A DNA stretch of 64,000 bases from Cenococcum geophilum 1.58 (taxonomy: Eukaryota; Ascomycota; Dothideomycetes; Gloniales; Gloniaceae), in NCBI GenBank assembly GCA_001692895.1, contig KV748203.1, forward strand, positions 1,456,330 to 1,520,329, given 5' to 3'. The notes below the pieces were generated by a model that worked only from the letters and a program-made list of their open reading frames with translations, was not told where the DNA came from and searched no databases. Positions 22,740 through 35,124 of the stretch are shown one piece after another (the first letter of the stretch is position 1; every line of letters starts with the position of its first letter). The position numbers were made by a program, and so were the translations under genes.

Positions 22740-23190
22740 AACGGCTGTTTAGAATAGTTAGCTATAGAAGTGGGAAAGAAGTTAATAAGGATTAGAGACG
22801 ATAGGATGCTTGGCTGCTTTATTCCCAAAGGATAATATATAGGATGTCTCCTTTACTATCTAGTGTAGTTACGATAATGGATACCATCTAATTAATATCT
22901 TCGGGCTATAACGTGCAATCTCCTCCTAGACTTTAAAATATACGCTAGCGCCTTTAACGTAATAAGTATACCTAATAAGCACCTTATATTCCTAATATTC
23001 GCTTATATTTTCTTTAAACGTTTTCCAGTCACTGGTTTCTTAGTTAATAATTAAAAGATATTCGCCTTTAAAGTATATCGTCCTGTCTTTAGTAGTTGGG
23101 GGGAAACAATAATCTAGGATATCCTTTTCTTCTTACCCGGTAAGAGCTTCGTTACCTCTCTAAATAGATATATAGGTTAGCTATAAGTAT
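22740..23190 (-). pseudogene. unidentified decayed coding remnant
   Basis: On the minus strand the frame reads LDYCFPPTTKDRTIYFKGEY, LLIIN, TSDWKTFKENISEY and EYKVLIRYTYYVKGASVYFK, with TAG/TAA at probable Gln positions. It is clearly former coding sequence of about 120-150 codons. I cannot assign a family. Confidence 0.5.
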
Positions 23191-24300
23191 ATTAAAGGGA
23201 GTAAAATAGAAGTTTAAAATATCTGACCGCTATAATTAATAAGTAGATAATATAATGTGAAAGGTTTTAATAGAGACACCAAGTTAGTAAGGGGAGGAAG
23301 GCTATAATTTGCGTAAGACCTATTAGCCTATTAGTAGCTAAGGAAGGAAGGCTTAGTTAATATTTACTTTATCTAAGAATGTAACTTATAGCTAACTGGA
23401 AAGGGGCACGTAAAAAGGGTAAATAGCTAAGCTAATATTTACCTTAATAGTAAGAATAGAATTACTAGATAACCGTAAGAGGCAGAATATAAGAAATATA
23501 AAAAGAGGCAGGTCGTAGGTTTAAATAGAGAGCGGTTTTACGGGACTGCGCTATAAATAATTACCAAAGTAGGGTTAAAGGAAATTTATAAGGGAAAATA
23601 GAGGTATTGCTACAGCTGATACTTTATAGCTGCTTAGGCGTTAGTGCCCGACGGGAAAGCTTATATAAAATAATTGCTAAGCGGCTACCTCTTAAGCTAA
23701 GCTGTGGCTGGATTTGCCTTACCCTACTATTAAAGCTTTCTAGCGCAGAACATCACGTATATAATTAGGCTACTAGCCAAATAGTAAAACGGGTAAGGCG
23801 TCCGCTATAATATGCATTTCAGCTATATATTGGAGTTATTAGATATATAGCCCCTCTACTAACTAAAATATCTTATAAGAATTAGATTCTTATAGCTCGT
23901 TCTTATTTATAAGGCAAATTAACTATAGCTAGTTTATGCGCCTTTACGCCGTATATATAAGTTAATTAATTATTAATACCTAACTTCATATTATTTGGAC
24001 TGCCGTTTAGTTTTAGCTATATTACGTAATTTAAATTAGCTGGCTAGGTTATAAACATAGTTTTAGCCTTATATTCTTTATAGCTAGCCTATAACTAAAC
24101 TAGCGTAAATAATAAACGCTAGAGAAAATGCATTGCTATTTACGCTAACTAGATCCGGATAACATAGGGTTAATATATCTGCTATAAATACTAATCCTAT
24201 TTAAGAATAGCGTCTAAAATCTAGGGTAAATAATAGATCAGTTAGCTAGACACCAGGATTTTGCCGCCCCTTTAAAGCCCTTACTATTTTAACACTATAG
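23191..24300. other. AT-rich degraded stretch without a readable gene
   Basis: High TA content and dense stops in all frames. A few short coding-like pieces appear but none long enough to support a call. The sequence just before 24336 reads in phase with the second kinase, so its N-terminus probably starts here. Confidence 0.4.
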
Positions 24301-24311
24301 ACCTTATCGTA

Positions 24312-25050
24312 GTGCTACCCCCTAGCTGTAGCTGCGAGAATCTTATCGGCTGGGGAATTTCGGGCACTGTGTATCGCGACGAACTTCGAAATGAGGTTAT
24401 TAAAGCTCTAAACAACGCGAATTCTCGACGCTTTATTAAAGTCGAAAAGGAGATTTATAAGAGACTCGGTTAACATAATGGACTCTTATAATACTATAGC
24501 AGCGAACTTTTCTAGAAGGATAACCGTATAGCGATATATCTAGAACACGCTCTAAACGGCTAGCTTTATAGGTTTCTTTAGGATAGAAGTAACGACGTTA
24601 ATTAAACTTTATTAATACGTTAGATTTTATAGCTTACAGACGTTCTTAAATATATTTACTCTAGAGGTGTTATATACGGTAATATTTCGTGCCATAACAT
24701 TCTCTTAGATGAACATTTAAACGTAAAGCTAATTAACTTCGCTGGTTCATCAATTAATGGATCTCCTCTTCTCGCTTTGTACTTAGTTTAAGCCCAACCT
24801 CTATATCTAAGCACACCTTAAAAGGACGAAATTTTTGCCTTTAAATTGGCTTGTTATTATATCTTAATGCGTTATATTGCCTTTTATAAACTTTCTAATA
24901 ATAATATAGAGGATCGTTATAAATAAGGAATATTTCCCGAATTAAAGTCCCTAGGGGCGTTTAGAGTCATTATTAAAGGCTGTTAAAACGGCAAATATAA
25001 CTATATAGATGGTGTTATTAAAGAAATGGGTAAGTAAGGTATGTTTATAA
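24312..25050 (+). pseudogene. second protein kinase domain, RIP-decayed
   Basis: A single frame gives an N-lobe glycine loop IGWGISGTVYRDELR, the conserved Lys in EVIKAL, YIYSRGVIYGNISCHNILLD as catalytic loop, and LINFAGSSI in the place of the DFG segment. Family forms would be HGDISCHN and DFAG, so the catalytic His is Tyr and two Asp codons are Asn, all by C-to-T or G-to-A. DEIFAFKLACYYIL downstream fits helix F. The HGDISxxN style resembles the many small fungal kinases (aminoglycoside-phosphotransferase-like catalytic loop). The C-lobe continues to about 25050. It differs in sequence from kinase 1, so it is not a recent duplicate. Confidence 0.85.
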
Positions 25051-26590
25051 AACTAGGAGTTTTAACTATCTAAACTTATTCGCAGGTTTACGGAATCCAT
25101 TCCCAGTAACGGCGCCGCGGCATTTCCTTTACTCTTAAGGCTTTCCTTTTAACGTTCACGAAATCTCGTCTTTAGCTTAAAAATCTAAAGGCTTCTCTGT
25201 TTAGATTTATACTTTACCTATTTCTTAGGCGTTATTAGCATTAATAAAGGTAAGTTTTATACTTTATAAGTCTATTAGTCTTACTATCCTTATATATAGT
25301 GTAATATACTAACTATCCTTTATTTAGGATATGCTGGACAATCTCCGGTTATTAGCGAGCTCCTAAACTGCGCCGTACTTTATATTATAGGTATTAGGTT
25401 AGGATACACTTACCCACCTTATATAATAGCGCTAGGGTAGGGGACGATGCGATTTATCTTTAAGGAATGTCTTAGTCTCTTCTAGCACTTTTTATATTAG
25501 ACGGTAATCTTAGTAGATTAGCACATCCTAAGTATAGAGAAGTTTATAATTTAACGAATTCTTTTAAGTATGTTAATAGTAAAAGAGAGGATTTGTAATA
25601 TAAATAAATAGGTACTATAATGCCTAGTAATATAATAAGTCTCACAACTTATAAGGCTCCATTTTAATTAGATATATATAACACAGATAAGTTAGCAGCG
25701 AAATTTAGATAAAAACGGCTGTATACAGCAACACCGCCTTAAGAAAATGCACTTAAATAATTGGACTACTAAATGCAAACCCTGGCTTCCTATCTCCGCA
25801 GGACTAACTAAAATATAAGAATACGCCTAAGCTACTAGCCCCGTCTCTTTTACACGGCAACCCTACCCTTCACTTTCGCAACTTTGGAAAAAGAGTGCAC
25901 CTGCGACGATTTAGCTTTAGCTTGCCGAATGCGTCTTTAGTAAGACTTAAGGGCATCTTTGGAATTTAAAAGCCCACTCTTATAAACCTAGGTGGGCTTC
26001 CAAGCATTATAAAGAGTATAGCAGAGCTTGAATTAGTAAAAGGAGACGTAGTTAGTGTTTAGCGTTTAAACCCGACGTACTATTAACGCTAACCCTAAGG
26101 GTAACATAGGAGAGTTACCTTAGCAGGCTTAGACATAATTCCGTTAGTGCAGATTTTTAATTGGCCCGCAAGCTAACTAACTATATTTATACAAAACCAT
26201 CGGAATTACGTCTGAGGCTGTTCCACAATACTTGTTAAGCGCGTAAACGACATCTATAGTTTTCCCTATACTTACGGTTGAATTTCTTAACCAGAACGGC
26301 TTAAAATACTACTAAAAGTTTATTAATTAGAGAGACGACCTAATATTCTATAGATATTATGTCTAAATTAACCCATAACCCCCTAAAGCCGTGCTTATTT
26401 TCGTCCAAAAAAAACGCGTTATTAAGAGCGTGACCTCTATATAATAATTATTCATTGCTTAACGTCTAATTTAGATCCCTATTAGGCCTACGCGGACTAC
26501 TCCTTATTTATATATAGGGAGAAAACTCCATTTTGACCTCTATATATAATTTTATTAAACGCTAGTTAACGCGAGCTAATATATATAAAA
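25051..26590. other. AT-rich degraded stretch, no gene identified
   Basis: Scattered coding-like fragments on both strands, none recognisable. Contains TA-rich segments near 25640 and 26510. A hairpin-capable inverted repeat follows at 26600. Confidence 0.4.
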
Positions 26591-26603
26591 CCTATATAGA
26601 CCT

Positions 26604-26634
26604 ATAATAGGTACCTTAGGGCACCTATTATAAG
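26604..26634. repeat. hairpin-forming inverted repeat
   Basis: ATAATAGGTACC and GGCACCTATTAT form a 12-bp stem with one mismatch around a short loop. No flanking element was identified. Confidence 0.6.
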
Positions 26635-27299
26635 TAGGTAAATATATAGTATCCGCGTTACTAGCATATTACCATTAGATTGCCGTAGATTGCCATTACG
26701 TAACCAGAGGATTGTATATAACCTTAAGCGGTACTTCCGTTCTTCCCCTTTCCTTTCTCTAGCTTTAGATCCTCGTTTATAGACAATCTAATTATATAGG
26801 CTTGTATACGTCCTTCTTGCTATACTCGTGCCTTAATTAACTAAGTCGCTAACACATTTAGCAGCGCTTTTTGCTCGACATTATAGGGCTAATTAGGTAG
26901 ATATATTAATCAATTATAAAGCTTCTTCTACGGATTGATTTAATAGTATTTCTAAGATAATAGCTATTATGGGGGTGTAGATTAATTTCGTTAAAGAAGA
27001 CAACTGCTCTACATATAAAATAAGTTGGACCGCTTAATAAATGTTATAAAAGTCCCTTAGACTATAGAATCAACTTTTTAACAAAAAAGGTTAGTAATAT
27101 CCGCTAATTAATTCTATAGTCTAAGCTTACGCCGCTTAACTTTTGTCCTACCCCCTATAGCGCTTAGTATGGGCTTTACCTAATTGATCTCGGGTAGTCC
27201 TAGTAGCGCTAAATAAAATAACTAGAAATAAGAAAGATAGGATCTCCGCTAACACCGAACATTTCTCTATATAACGCGCGCGCGCTATTAAGTCGCTAT

Positions 27300-28679
27300 A
27301 TACAAGGGCATGTTTAACAAAGGGAGAAAGCTCTAGTTAACTATCTGCTACGGCTAGAACATCAGCTTTAGTATAGCTTCCCACAGCTATATAAACCTTA
27401 GTAGTTGCTAAACGTGTAACCTTATAACCAACTCTTGTAGCTAATGGAAACCCTTCTTAACTTTCTTTAACTCTGGTGGACATGCGCCCGTATATCTATT
27501 AAGACACTATAGTCCCTTTCTATATAGCTTGTCGAAACTTAATATAAAAAAGCATAACTAGAAAGACAGATTATAATTAGTTAGGGTAATTAAAAAGTAA
27601 ATCTAATAATTCTCTAAGCTAGAACGTAGTTTAGCCAATTCCATTAATTCTATTTGTTTTAGCAGTTATAAAAGGAACTTAATTAACTTAGCTAGATCGT
27701 TACCAAGGTCTAAGGACCGTAAATGTAAATAGTATAAGTTTGTAAACTCTCTAAACAGAATAATATCTCGTAACGCACACTATAGAGGGGTGTTAAGTTT
27801 AAGGTATTTAGCCGTCCGGAAAAGCTTCGTTAAAAAATGTAATTGGGATCCGCTATACAATGACTTCAGGTTGCTAAATCCCACTGCTATAGGTTTTAGG
27901 CGTAATTGGACCTCAAAACTAACGTCTATACCTTTTAAGAGTGCCCTATAGAAAGCAGTGTAATTTTATACCCTATCTTTAAAATCCTCAGTTTAACGTT
28001 CTGGGGGATACGCCGAGGAAATAGCAACACCTATAACCTCTATATCGCGTTCCGCCGCTTATATTACTATAAGTACCCTCCCAAAGATCTAGCTAATATA
28101 ATTGAGGGTATTCTTAGCCATTATATAGTAAGCTAATAGTGCGCCGTTCTCTTATAAAAGTCGATTAAATCTATATATTAAGTAGGTATCTCGCCAATCG
28201 CCATCGCAGAAATTAGGGAGCCTAATAGTGATTTCTTAGCAATCCAGGTTTTTAATAATAGTTGCCAACATTTTTATATCCGAATTAGTTTCCTGGATTT
28301 TCGCCTAGTTCTTCTAGAATAACATAATCTAGGGAAGCACAGTTTAATTAATATAAGCCAGTTTCTTAGGGACCCAGTAAACCTAACTTTATAGATCTTT
28401 TTTGGTTACCTAGTTATAGGAGAAGATGTAAGCTAATATAATAGATGTCCTATATACGCTTATTAACAGTTTTATTACATATCTAAGGTCTAGCTCGTTT
28501 ATAACGATTGGCAGACTTCCTTTATATATAAAGGTATCCATAAAGGTCTTACCGGAGACACGCTTAAGTACTTTACAGGTCCTGCGGATATCCTATAAGT
28601 AAAAGTCGGTATTAATAAATAACTATATAAGATCCAAGAGCTCTTCTAGAATGTATATACCACTTATATCTACTGGCAT
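27300..28679 (-). pseudogene. F-box-like protein gene, RIP-decayed
   Basis: From ATG 28679 one frame extends over 400 codons with stops at likely Gln/Trp positions. The N-terminus, ILEELLDLI followed by LFINTDFYL and DIRRTCKVLKRVSGKT, fits the F-box pattern (L-P-x-E-L-L-x-x-I then x-D-L-x-x-x-R-x-x-C-K). Such proteins are substrate adaptors of SCF ubiquitin ligases. Downstream, NLYYLHLRSLDLG and similar leucine-spaced phrases suggest a leucine-rich substrate-binding part. A pyrimidine-rich tract on the coding strand lies 100-240 bp upstream. The family call is moderate, resting on the N-terminal pattern. The frame seems to continue further toward 26700, where another fragment or the C-terminus may lie. 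Confidence 0.55.
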
Positions 28680-28784
28680 AAATAAAGACTAAAGACGGGA
28701 ACGGTCTATAGAGGGAGGCGCAGGAAAGACACAATAGCGCTGATATAAGTGGGCTCGCCAAACCAAACAGGATTAAATAGCTTT

Positions 28785-28925
28785 AGAGAGAGCGAGAGAG
28801 ACAAAGAGAGAGAGTAAGGGAGACGGAGAGAGGAAGCGAGGGAGATGGAAAGAGAGAGAGTGGGAGGGAGACGGAGAGAGAGAGTGAGGGAGACGGAGAG
28901 ATAGGCGGATAAAAGGTAGGGGGAG
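28785..28925. repeat. GA-rich low-complexity tract (CT-rich on the F-box coding strand)
   Basis: Nearly pure purine on the plus strand: repeated GAGAGAGAGAG and GGGAGACGGAGAG with an approximate 24-30 bp higher-order repeat. On the minus strand it forms a pyrimidine tract upstream of the F-box-like start, a common feature of fungal promoters. It has largely escaped C-to-T change because it has few CpA sites. A short open minus-strand frame across it is low complexity. Confidence 0.8.
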
Positions 28926-29259
28926 AGGATCTACGTCTACCTAATTGATAAAGAGGAGCGCCAAGCCTAATAAGCGCCTGCGTATCCACTTTAGGGCAAG
29001 CCTTAGTCCATCCTAGTGCTCCATATTGGCTTCAGTCCAAAAAGATTACTAATAGCTTCCGCCCTAATACTAGGGTTAATCTTAGTCAGCGGAGCTTGCA
29101 ACACTTATATATAGCGTAGGCTATATCTAATATATAAGGGAGATATAAAAGCTTTCCAGTAATATAGAAATATAATATTATAACTTCTCGCTTATTAATT
29201 TAGTGGCTACTCTCCTAGCTTGTATTAGATATAAGGTATCAATTCTTAACTTAAGAGAT

Positions 29260-29840
29260 AAGTAAATAGAAAGATTATATAACTGTATAAGAGCCTTAGG
29301 AAGCGTACAGAAGAAGCAAATAAATTTAAGACTGTTAGTTACGGACTTGAGATTATTTAATTAATTAAAGCAATTCTATATCTGTTTAAGGAGTTAAAAA
29401 CAAAGATACTTCGCTAAAATTAGGAGGTTTTATTATAACCTTATAGATAAGAGCACTACTTCTTCTAACTTATATACGCCCGAACATCTACCTTTCTACT
29501 AAGTCTTAGTTTCGCATTAATTCTCTAGTTCTATACCGGCTGGCCTTACGCTAGATTAGTTCGCCTTCGTAAATAACTATATTTAGCCCGACAATACCAT
29601 ATTATAGAGGTTCTACTTTAATAACCTTAAATTTAACTGCCTATATACCGTAATAAGCTATAAAGCTATCTCCTTTATGTACTGGCCGGAAGGCTTCTTA
29701 AAAGTATAGAGCAAGAAATTTATTAAATAGTGAACTAGTAATGCCTTAAATAGTATCTATAAGAGGGCGAATAGCAATACGCTGGACCTTTAAAAAATAA
29801 GTTAGCAGTTAGTTTTTAAGGAAGAGATAGATATATAAAT
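29260..29840 (+). pseudogene. unidentified decayed coding sequence
   Basis: One plus frame reads RRFYYNLIDKSTTSSNLYTP, FVNNYI, RFYFNNLKFNCLYTVISYKA, ISFMYWPEGFLKV and SNALNSIYKRANSNTLDL, with TAA/TAG at probable Gln sites and a few in-frame W/M codons supporting former coding. About 190 codons. Family unknown. It is transcribed away from the F-box-like gene, 580 bp apart, with the GA tract between them. Confidence 0.5.
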
Positions 29841-31400
29841 CTAATATTTAAGTATATATTGACCCAAATCAGGTCCTTACTGCCCCGACTTAACTACCTA
29901 TCTATTAACTTAGTTATTAAGTCAGTTATCGACTCAGTCACTTACCCCGTCTTAACTTATACACCTACTCCTTGTTTCTATTACCACCCTCTACCCTCCT
30001 TATCTTTCCTTTCCTATACCTTTCCTTATGTATATATAGAGGTCTTAGAACTATATTTTAATAGATAAAGTCCTTATTTAATTCTTATAATCAGTGCACG
30101 GATATCCAATTAACAGTATAGGTAAACGGAAATGTACTTATCTAGCCTAATCTAAAGATTATATTGGATAACCTAATTTACCTTAGCGCTGCTATCCTCT
30201 AGATTATTGTCCTCTAGTATAACTAAAAGGGTATGTTTTTCTTTTTCCCCTTTAACTAATACTGTACTGCCATGGCATAACTAGAGATCTCTTACAGTAT
30301 TACTTAATAGGGTAATAATGGAACTATTATTACTAAAAGTGTCGGCAACGCTATAGAGTTCTTTCCTTAGAATTAAACCTTTATAATATAGCTTAAGCAC
30401 TTATACTAAAGAATTCGGCCCCCTTTCCTCCGCCATCTTATCAGCCTGCGAGAAATGTTAGACCTAAGTTAGATATAGGAAAAATTAACCTTACACTAAG
30501 AGGGGGGACCTTTTAATATCCCCTATAACGAAAATTTCCTTTAATCCACATTTTTAGTATTAATAATAGATCTAAGTAGCAAGACGTAGGAAGTTATTAA
30601 ACGTAGGTTTGGGTACTCTTAGAAAGCCCTCTTTAGTACACCGTTAATTTAGTTAAGGTATAAGCCCGATGCTATTTTCAGACCTCCTCGGCTTCCAAAA
30701 TGGTTACTAGATAATTTAGAAATTTAAAGGGGTCCGATTGTTAGAATTATAAGGTTATAAGGTCACAGCGGAGCTGTCTTAAGGGTTAATTAATGATAGA
30801 GATGACGTAGACGATAAATATTGATTGATTTGTGATGTAGTAGATACAGTTAATATCTATCTATATTGACATACAGAGCTCGACCTTACAATGTGTCCAG
30901 AGCTTAGTTAGTATCTCTCGCTTATTTCTAACACCAATAGAATAGTAAATGTTGTGGCGCGGGACTAATGAGGAAACGCTAAGTCTTATACAGTCCTTCG
31001 CCAAGAGATCTTAGCCTCCCATGCAAAGAAAATGCCCAGACGCTATACCTAAAATCGTTAAGCCATCTAACGTCACCGATCACTTCTTAAAATAGCTTAA
31101 GTTTATATAAGTTCTCAACCACTCTTACTAAATAAAGGAAGTTCAATTTAGGCCCTATTCCTCTTAGCTATCTATAGGTCTTTTCTTATCCATAAAGGCT
31201 ATATTTTAGTTCCTCACCGGGTTCTAGTTTTTGGGCACTTAGTATATATCGAACTGGATCGGATTTCCTTACTACCATCTTAATACTAGCTTTAAGTCTA
31301 GAACCCTATATCTTAATACCCCACTCCTTACCTCGTATGTCTCTCGTATATCTTTTATATATCTTATTAAATGTCTTATTAAGTGTCTAAATACCTATTT
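29841..31400. other. intergenic stretch, no gene identified
   Basis: Moderate AT content. A clearer patch at 30740-31080 has normal CpA/TpG frequency by eye and may be less RIP-mutated. No long frame on either strand is convincing; the open frame at 29859-30068 has no recognisable features. Confidence 0.35.
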
Positions 31401-31407
31401 CCATTAT

Positions 31408-31430
31408 AAATGATAACTACGTTATCATTT
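31408..31430. repeat. perfect 10-bp inverted repeat
   Basis: AAATGATAAC-TAC-GTTATCATTT, a palindrome with a 3-base centre, about 100 bp upstream of the frame at 31530. It could be an operator-like site or a hairpin; nothing else supports either. Confidence 0.6.
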
Positions 31431-31529
31431 TATTTACAACCTATTTGTTACCTATTTAGTATATATATAAAGGCTCTAGAGCCCTCTTTAATAGACAGAG
31501 TTTTTATACCTAATAGTCCATTTAACAGT

Positions 31530-32102
31530 ATGTCCTCTTACGAGGAGTATAGTATAATAGTATAGGATGTAATTTAAAGCCTACTATATACTCTTAGCTA
31601 GTAACAGCACTATCTTAAACAAACAATCGTTATGTTTAATACATATATACTTTATCTTCAAACTTAGATTAGTAAAAAGTTTTATAGTAATAGAAGCTGT
31701 CTTTAAAAGTCTCTTATACACCAACGATTGCATAAGCGATTTCAGTTATTTATAACAAACGACGATTAAAAGTTACTAAGTAAGGAAGCTGTAAATCTAG
31801 CTATAGAAGAAGCGCGGAATTGGCTTCGAGTGGGATAGAACGAAGGGATGAGAACATTTAAGGACGGGGTTACTACGCATTTTAGTACCAAGAGACTCGC
31901 GTTACTTGCATAGCTATTCGGTTTGCCGCAAGTCCAAATGTATCATAAATGCTATGAGGAAAACCAGATAACAGCTATGAATTAAGCGCTAGCGGTATAA
32001 TGGTAATGCTATTAATATACCCTATATCGCCAAGCACATTCTCTATAAGCGTTACAGACTGGCTATAAGATAACGTTAGCACGTTACGATTGTCCTAAAT
32101 AA
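31530..32102 (+). pseudogene. unidentified 190-codon gene, RIP-decayed
   Basis: ATG at 31530 (MSSYEEYSIIV) and a single frame to TAA 32100-32102 with phase confirmed at 32091; internal stops are TAA/TAG. Segments such as EAVNLAIEEARNWLRVG and VTTHFSTKRLALLA and QMYHKCYEENQITAMN suggest a helical protein. The sequence 60-100 bp upstream has a TATATATATAAAGG box, plausible as a promoter. No family assigned. Confidence 0.5.
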
Positions 32103-32159
32103 TAGTCGCTAATAATAATACACTTAAGGAGATGGGCCGTAGCGTAATAAGTTAGCTAG

Positions 32160-32487
32160 TGGGCGAAGGGCGAAGATTTTAGATTAGTAATTTACAACCT
32201 ACCCTAATTCCGGATTGTATATTCCACTAAAGAAGTAAAGAGTGCTTTAATAACTGGTTCCTTATATATCTCCATTTCATCCTCTATACGATATAAGAAT
32301 CCAGTTAAGCAGAAATAGAAAATTTTGCTAAGTAAGGATCTAGCTAGTGCTAGGTAGCCCCTACTAAAGCCCGTTATTTCTCCGTCCAAATATTACGTAC
32401 AGTTTAAAAAGGTAATATCGTAGCCGCTTTGCCTTACTTCAGGCTAACTAGGGTAAATCTTCCCGCCTTAGTTTTCGTTATTACTAT
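32160..32487 (-). pseudogene. 3' part of an unidentified gene split by a gypsy insertion
   Basis: The minus-strand frame includes LDGEITGFSRGYLALARSLL, FYFCLTGFLYRIEDEMEIYK and EPVIKALFTSLVEYTIRN, a stop-free run of about 62 codons within decayed DNA. It reaches the gypsy target duplication TATTG at 32488-32492; the sequence resumes at 41135 beyond the insertion. I do not recognise the family. Confidence 0.5.
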
Positions 32488-32492
32488 TATTG

Positions 32493-32862
32493 TGTCACGG
32501 AGTGAGCACAAGCGGTGATAATATATATCGAAGTAGGTATTATTAAGCTATGTATATAAACTGCGTGATAAAGTTAAGACGTTACGTAAGGAAAGAAGGT
32601 AGGAAAACGGGAAGAAAGGGCATATATCGTTAACTTAGTTACTTAGTTAATATGTGCATAGGTAGAATAGGGTGCAGGTTGTAGTCCTAGCAGAACTTAG
32701 CAGAATTTGGTGGAACTTAGCAGAATATAGTAGAATGCTATAGATTGCCGTTAGATTGCCATTAGATTGCCGTCAGATTGCTATTTTGCGGTTGGTCTTT
32801 AATTACTAAGTTAGTAAAAACAGGTAGATGTGTGCAAGGTGTTACGGGGGTATCCTGTAACA
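32493..32862 (-). repeat. LTR (3' in element orientation), gypsy family 2 copy 1
   Basis: 370 bp; plus-strand ends TGTCACGGAGTG and TATCCTGTAACA. Contains four tandem TAGATTGCCGT-type 11-bp units and several GCAGAACTTAG-type 10-bp units near 32690-32790. Confidence 0.94.
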
Positions 32863-32876
32863 GTACCCCTTCTTTA
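32863..32876 (-). promoter_or_regulatory. polypurine tract, gypsy family 2 copy 1
   Basis: On the minus strand TAAAGAAGGGGTAC directly follows the pol stop (TAA, 32874-32876) and abuts the LTR. Confidence 0.75.
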
Positions 32877-35124
32877 AACTTAAGCTTCTGCGAGATGGGG
32901 CTATAGTAGTTCTAGGTGGAGTTTGTAAAAGTCTTTTGCGGCTTATATAAGTCCTATAGAGTTAACGGGTTCCTATAAGGACTTAATAAAGCCTCTCCAT
33001 TTTATAAGATATATATATTAGCGTTTCCGTTTATTATACTTAATATTATTAATTCTTTTAACAAAGTACTTATTTTTATTATCTACTTTAACTAATAGGG
33101 GAGGGTCTTATATCTATCTAGGCAGGGCGTCTAATACGGGGGTAGTAGGGTAAAGGACTGACGTATAGAATATAGGGTGGATTTTAACCGTATTAGGGAG
33201 CTTTAGTTAGTAGGCATAAGGAAAGATAACCTTTTTAACCTTATAAGGGCTAGCGTTCTTCTAATTAAGCTTCTTAGTAGGTTATTTTGTGTTTAGATTT
33301 CTTATATTTAGCCAAACGAAATTACTAATTTAGTAGGCCGGTGCTGGGGTTTATTTCTTATTCGCTACGGCTTTATAGACAGATTAAGCCCATATTATTT
33401 TATTAGTAAGGAACTATTATAGTTCCTCCATCTTCTCTACGAATCTATTTACTTCTGCGACTTATAAGGCGTAATAAGTAGGGTAAGAAACATTACTAAA
33501 GGGTTTAAAACCTATTTATAGATGCTAGCCGTAATTAGCTAGGAATGGGGAGACTTTTATAGTTTCCGAGACGGAATTATTTATAGTAAACTCGGTGAAT
33601 ATAAGCTAGTTAATCTAGTTATCCTATAAATATAACATATATATCCGAATATACTGTTCCATTATAGTATTTACGCGTTCCATTTAGCCGTCCGTTTTTA
33701 GGTAATATATAGTAGACAACAGTACTTTAATGTAGAGTTAAGTAGTTAGTTCTTTCCAAAATGCCAAAACAAACTAGCTGCCTCTATTAGAGGTAATTAT
33801 TTTAGGGAGTCCGTAGAGTTTCCATATATAATCTAGGAATAGTTAGGCAATAGCAGGCGTTAACATATTAAAGCAGGCAATTAAGTGTCTTATTTTAGAT
33901 AGTTGGTCTATAACTACCATAATATTCATGCAGCCTCTAATCTTAAAAAGGTCAATAACAAAGTTAATTAAGATATCCTTCTATCTTCGGTCTAGGACAG
34001 GCAGCAGCTTTAAAAGACCATTATACGTTTTATGCGAGGCTTTAGCTCGTTAGTAGGTGTAGCAGCTAGAGATATACCTTCGTGTTATATTATACATATT
34101 TAGCCAATAATACTCCCGTTAGAGTAGTTTTAGGGTCTTTCCTTAGCCTAAGTGGCCGGCAATAGGTAGATTATATATATATTTAAGGAGTTTAAGCTTA
34201 AGCTTATTATAATTAGGGATAACTAGATAATTCTGGTAATATAAGCGGTTTCTATAGGCTTCGCATTTACTTAGAGAAATCTTTTTAGAGCGTCTAATGC
34301 CATCTTATATTAGCTTAAGCGTCTCTTAGATAAACTCGTTATTTAGGTATTTATTAACTATAATCTATTTAATTAATCGATTAGTTATTTTAAGGATATA
34401 TACCATAAGATCTTTAGTAGGAGGGTTAAATAGTTTAGGGCAAAGTAGGGTCTAATTTTAGTAAGAGCGCGCTTCTTCTAGGGCTGGCGCGTCTTATAAG
34501 CGTTAGATTAGGGCATTAGGCTTCTAACCTTAGACGCCTAGGCGGTACGTAATTAAGAATTGGAAATAAGACAGATATTCTAACTAGCGGGCCTAACAAT
34601 AACTTAGCTATTTTATAGTTATAAAGTACTATAGGTTCTTATAGTCGCTAAGGACCTTAATTAAAAATCTAGCGCCTTCTAGTTCGGGTCGCTATTATTT
34701 AAAACACCTAATAATAGCTAATAATTCCTTATTATAGATCTCGTAGTTATATTTAGCTGGGCTTAGTCGTTTTAAGAAGTATACTATAGGGTACAATACT
34801 CTATCCTCGTTATATTAAGATAGGATGCCTCTAGTAACATAGTTAGATAAGTTGGCTTCTATAACACTTATTTAGTTTAGGTTAAAGTATTAGAGCATAG
34901 GCGCAGTAGTAAATATAACCTTTAGATAGGTAAAGGCCTTCTTATATTCCTTGTTAAAGACAAAAACTTTATCCTTTTAGGTTAGAGCTATAAGGGGTAA
35001 AACTAGGGCAGAGAAGTTATTAATAAACCGTTAGTAGAAATTAGCAAATCCTATAAAGGCTCTTACGTCCTTAACGTTCTCAGGTTCTTACTAGTTCACA
35101 ATTACTTTAACTTTCTTTAGGTCT

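Noticed and set aside
26640..26720. Fragment of gypsy family 2 LTR
   Set aside because: Contains TTAGATTGCCGTAGATTGCC like the LTR's 11-bp units, but similarity does not extend beyond about 45 bp.
28783..28989. Ser/Leu/Pro-rich minus-strand open frame
   Set aside because: Simple translation of the GA/CT tract; begins with a non-ATG codon.
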